From the NCBI GenBank assembly GCA_003142915.1, contig PLNZ01000152.1, forward strand, positions 4,111 to 13,858: 9,748 bases of DNA. Direction: 5' to 3'. The notes beneath the pieces were generated by a model that was not told the origin of the DNA, searched no databases, and saw only the letters and a program-made list of their open reading frames with translations. The DNA comes from Ignavibacteriales bacterium. GTDB taxonomy: Bacteria; Bacteroidota; Ignavibacteria; Ignavibacteriales; Ignavibacteriaceae. Positions within the stretch are counted from its first letter, which is position 1. Each line of letters starts with the position of its first letter. Below are positions 6,359 to 9,748 of the stretch, one piece after another. Both the position numbers and the translations under genes were made by a program.

Positions 6359-9300
6359 ATGGCTGCACTAACTACATATCAGGAGAAAGCGCTTGATTAT
6401 AGAAAGCATATATCTTTAACCGCAAATGCTGGTTCGGGTAAGACTTTTGTATTATCTAAACGATATTTGCGTATTGCCATTGAGGAAAATATTCCTCTTA
6501 GAAATATAGCTGCCATCACCTTTACAGATAAAGCCGCCGGAGAGCTTTATAAGAAAATTGCGATCCAAATTGAAGAGAATCTACGAACAAGCGAGAATGT
6601 TGAAGAAAAAAGGAAATTAGAATACATCCGTAGGCAGTTGGTTTCAGCAAACATTTCTACAATTCATTCTTTCTGCATAGATATATTGAAAGAACATCCT
6701 GTTGAAGCCGGGCTTGATGCGAACTTTACTGCTATTGATGAACAAACATCAGACGAGTTAATCGAGCTCTCAGTTGAGGAGATGATTAAGTCTTCGATTA
6801 AGAATTTAACCGAAGCGGATAATTTAAAATATCTTATAAGAATTTTTGCTTCTAAAAGTCTCTTTGCGGGAGAAATAATTGCATTAATTAAAAACCGTAA
6901 AATTGTTTTGAACTTCTCGCAAAGCATTTATTCCAAACCGGAAATTGAAATTGCAGAGTTTTTTCATAATACTTTTATTGAATATGCAGATAAAATCATA
7001 ATTCAACGGCTGAATAATTTTATTTTTTCAATAAAAGAAGTGAATAACGGGGTGCTGAATTATAAACCGGATCACAAAATTGCAATTGAAGTTAAAAGCT
7101 TAATTGAAAAGCTGATAAGGTTAAAAAAGACAGATGAAAGGATTAAGTGCTTATTTGAAATTAAAGATGTAATTCTAAAAAAAGACGGTGGAATTAAATC
7201 TAGGGATTATATATCGGATAAGTTAAGAGATAATCTGCAGGATTCAATCTTATTTTTAGAAGGATATTTTGACGAGCTTAATTATTTTGCAATAGAAGAA
7301 GATTATCATGAAATCGAAATAGAATTAGCAAAATTTGGCAAGACGCTTATCGATTTCTTTAACCTTGCACTCGAAAATTATACAAAGAAAAAACATGAAA
7401 ACGGATACATGGATTATGAAGATATCCTCATTTATACGCAGAAAATCCTTGAGCTGGAAACTGTAAGGGAAGATGTTTCCAACAAGTTCAATTATATTAT
7501 GATTGATGAATATCAAGACACGAATGAAATCCAGTATAAAATATTTTTGCCGATATTAGATCAACTGAAAAAAGGAAATTTATTTGTAGTAGGAGATGAA
7601 AAGCAAAGTATTTATATGTTTCGTGATGCTGAATTAGAAATCTTTGACCGTACGAAGAAAAATATTGAAGCTATGTCCGGCAAAGAAGCTTTGTTAACCT
7701 TACCCGATAGTTTCAGAATGGCGCCTGCTATCTGCCTGTTTACAAATTTACTTTTCGGAAATTTATTTGAATACCCTAATATAATCTATAATGAAGTTGG
7801 CCCCTCTGATCTTGTCTGTGCAAGGAAAGATGAAGTAATTGGCGGGATTGAAATATTATTAAGCAGCAGCGAGGCGGTTGCTTATAATGAATCAGGTATT
7901 AACAGTGATCAGGAAGCAGAAACAGTTGCTAAAAGGATTTTACACTTAATCAAAACTGGTACCGGCGCTGAAAAAATAACTTGGCATGATGTAGCGATTC
8001 TGTGCAGGAAAAGAAAATCCTTTGCTGAACTTGAAAAAGCATTTATAAAATATAACATTCCATTTCTGATTGTTGGAGGGAAAGGCTTTTTCCAGAGACA
8101 GACAATCTATGATATTTATAATTATTTTTCTTTCTTATCTGATGAAAAAAACGATACGGCCTTAATCGGTATTCTAAGATCGCCGTTTTTTTCACTATCG
8201 GATTCTGTAATATTTGAAATTTCACTTATTCAGGGTGATAGTTATTGTGAAAAATTAAAAAGATATGGTCCAAATAATCCTGAAATTGAGCATATCATAG
8301 ATATTTTGTCCGAAAATCTTTCACTTGCAAAAAACTACGATATACCTTTTCTCATGAGAAAAATTCTTAATGAATCAGATATCCTGGCGGTTATTGCTAA
8401 TAAACCAAATGGTGTACAGGAATTAGCAAATATTGAAAAACTTGTCAAAATCACGATAAACTTTTTTTCGAAGGGATTTAAGACTTTGTATGATTATGTT
8501 AATTATTTGAAAGATTCAATTGAGCTAAGTGAGGATGAATCCCAGGCTGCCATTGCAGAAGAGATTAACTCGGTAAATATTATGACTTTCCATCAAGCAA
8601 AAGGACTCGAATTTTCTGCTGTGTTCCTGTACAAATGTGATGGTGTCTCGTCAAAAAATATTACTAAATCGAAAAGAATTTCTGCTAATAAAAACTTTGG
8701 GCTGCTCACTAAATTACCGCTCGGCAATCGTTATTCGGCTGAATATAAATCGGCTCCTATTATTGGATTGAGCAACTTAATAATCAGGAAAAAAGAATTA
8801 GCCGAAATTAAACGTCTGCTTTATGTAGGTATAACAAGGGCCAAAAGTTATTTATTTATTTCCGGGAATGTAAAACAAAATAAGAATTTTGCCGGTGATT
8901 CATTTATGGGACTACTTGAGAAAGGGCTAAATATTGATTTTGATTCCGATAAACTGTTAATAAATTCCAACTTAAAATTTTTAGATTTAGAGAAGAACGA
9001 TTATTATATAAAAAAGATGGATGTAAATATTCCGATAATAAAAGAAATTGATACGGTTGAGCAAGTTAAGGCCAAAGTTGAACCTGCAGCTCAAAAAAAG
9101 TTTATAGGCAAAAACATATCTGATATTTCAGAAGGAGAAATTATTTCGGCGACTAAATTATCTGTGTACAAACAGTGCCCGCTAAAATATCATTTGACTT
9201 ATGATTTGGGGTTTGCATCACTTTACAATCAATATAGAAAATGGCGGACAGAAAAGGCTGCATCCGACAGATATGAATTCAATGAATTTGAGGACGAAAG

Positions 9301-9748
9301 ATTAACTAATGCGCAGGAAAGTGAGATAAGAAATACTATTAAGGAATTTGCTGATGTAAAAGGGAGGGTAATCCACAAAATATTGCAGAAAGAGGTACCG
9401 ACTGAGAAAGTTGAAGAAAGTATAAATAGCTTTTTGAAAGACGAAGTTGATTCCTTTGATATAGAAAAAAAAGTAATTTACAACCTCATAATCGAAATAA
9501 AAAATGACCTTACTGCATTTTTTGAATCCAATCTCTTTAAAGAAATAAGCAAATTTCAGAATTACAAGAATGAGTTTGAAGTATATGCAAAAGAAAATAA
9601 TTATTATCTTTATGGTATTATCGATAGACTTATTTTTACAGAAGACAAGGCGGTTATTATAGATTATAAAACCGATTTATTAAAAAGTAATGGATATGAG
9701 GGGAAAATTAATAGTTACTACACACAATTAAGTTTTTATTCGTACATT
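6359..9748 (+). CDS. addA: AddA/RecB-type UvrD-family helicase-exonuclease (3' end outside window)
   Basis: An ATP-dependent DNA helicase with a C-terminal nuclease, the kind that resects double-strand breaks for recombination, usually with an AddB partner. The frame is open for 1130 codons to the window end. Helicase motifs: Gln8; Walker A ANAGSGKT (22-29); motif Ia AAITFTDKAAGEL (51-63); STIHSFC (100-106); DYED (352-355); Walker B DEYQDT (383-388); motif III VVGDEKQSIYMFRDAE (410-425); motif IV-like DSFR (450-453); motif V TFHQAKGLEF (743-752); motif VI RLLYVGITRAK (819-829). The nuclease domain opens with a CPLKY motif (940-944), followed by His1006, Asp1089, Asp1102, Lys1104 and Gln1123-x3-Tyr1127. 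The 13-residue spacing between the aspartates and the following Asp-x-Lys match E. coli RecB. Only a short C-terminus is missing relative to B. subtilis AddA. It starts 6 bases after the kinase stop, without a clear ribosome site. The symbol is by family; AddB is not in view. Confidence 0.9.
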   Translation, partial: MAALTTYQEKALDYRKHISLTANAGSGKTFVLSKRYLRIAIEENIPLRNIAAITFTDKAAGELYKKIAIQIEENLRTSENVEEKRKLEYIRRQLVSANISTIHSFCIDILKEHPVEAGLDANFTAIDEQTSDELIELSVEEMIKSSIKNLTEADNLKYLIRIFASKSLFAGEIIALIKNRKIVLNFSQSIYSKPEIEIAEFFHNTFIEYADKIIIQRLNNFIFSIKEVNNGVLNYKPDHKIAIEVKSLIEKLIRLKKTDERIKCLFEIKDVILKKDGGIKSRDYISDKLRDNLQDSILFLEGYFDELNYFAIEEDYHEIEIELAKFGKTLIDFFNLALENYTKKKHENGYMDYEDILIYTQKILELETVREDVSNKFNYIMIDEYQDTNEIQYKIFLPILDQLKKGNLFVVGDEKQSIYMFRDAELEIFDRTKKNIEAMSGKEALLTLPDSFRMAPAICLFTNLLFGNLFEYPNIIYNEVGPSDLVCARKDEVIGGIEILLSSSEAVAYNESGINSDQEAETVAKRILHLIKTGTGAEKITWHDVAILCRKRKSFAELEKAFIKYNIPFLIVGGKGFFQRQTIYDIYNYFSFLSDEKNDTALIGILRSPFFSLSDSVIFEISLIQGDSYCEKLKRYGPNNPEIEHIIDILSENLSLAKNYDIPFLMRKILNESDILAVIANKPNGVQELANIEKLVKITINFFSKGFKTLYDYVNYLKDSIELSEDESQAAIAEEINSVNIMTFHQAKGLEFSAVFLYKCDGVSSKNITKSKRISANKNFGLLTKLPLGNRYSAEYKSAPIIGLSNLIIRKKELAEIKRLLYVGITRAKSYLFISGNVKQNKNFAGDSFMGLLEKGLNIDFDSDKLLINSNLKFLDLEKNDYYIKKMDVNIPIIKEIDTVEQVKAKVEPAAQKKFIGKNISDISEGEIISATKLSVYKQCPLKYHLTYDLGFASLYNQYRKWRTEKAASDRYEFNEFEDERLTNAQESEIRNTIKEFADVKGRVIHKILQKEVPTEKVEESINSFLKDEVDSFDIEKKVIYNLIIEIKNDLTAFFESNLFKEISKFQNYKNEFEVYAKENNYYLYGIIDRLIFTEDKAVIIDYKTDLLKSNGYEGKINSYYTQLSFYSYI

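Noticed and set aside
6130..8225. Minus-strand open frames at 6130-6318, 6664-6927, 7325-7516 and 8043-8225
   Set aside because: All are antisense to kinase or helicase catalytic-domain codons, short, and without family features.
9602..9748. Frame loss or truncation of the helicase at the end of the window
   Set aside because: The frame remains open to the last codon and the conserved Gln-x3-Tyr nuclease motif is in place at the edge, so the end is due to the window boundary, not a mutation.

Overview
The window is an AT-rich stretch of a bacterial chromosome. All recognisable genes lie on the + strand and are tightly packed, apart from one gap of about 380 bases. The organism is probably a member of the Bacteroidota/Ignavibacteria/Chlorobi (FCB) group, and an Ignavibacteria-like bacterium would fit best. 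The reasons are the low GC, the weak or absent Shine-Dalgarno signals before three of the four visible starts, a DUF4783-like exported protein (a family I associate with the FCB group), and a very large histidine kinase whose sensor resembles Bacteroidota kinases. This placement is inference; no rRNA or marker gene is present.

Region 1 (1-1675) is de novo pyrimidine biosynthesis. It holds the C-terminal third of aspartate carbamoyltransferase (pyrB, cut by the window edge), followed after 10 bases by a complete class I dihydroorotase (pyrC). These catalyse consecutive steps from carbamoyl phosphate and aspartate to dihydroorotate.

Region 2 (1676-2051) has no plausible gene. It holds two imperfect dyad elements, a short direct repeat and a candidate Bacteroidota-type promoter just before the next gene. 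No convincing intrinsic terminator is visible after pyrC.

Region 3 (2052-9748) looks like one transcription unit of three genes. The first is a small exported NTF2-like (DUF4783-type) protein. Its stop codon overlaps the start of a 1281-residue membrane histidine kinase with about twelve predicted membrane segments, three extracytoplasmic regions, a HAMP domain and an intact NtrY-like kinase core. Six bases after the kinase stop begins an AddA/RecB-type UvrD-family helicase-nuclease. That frame stays open to the end of the window and has all helicase motifs plus the RecB-type nuclease residues. The small exported protein and kinase are plausible functional partners. The link to the DNA-repair gene may only be co-transcription. 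No response regulator, addB, mobile element, CRISPR array or RNA gene was found.

Most of the window is ordinary housekeeping content. The points worth a second look are the architecture of the kinase, its translational coupling to the small exported protein, and the structured intergenic gap.
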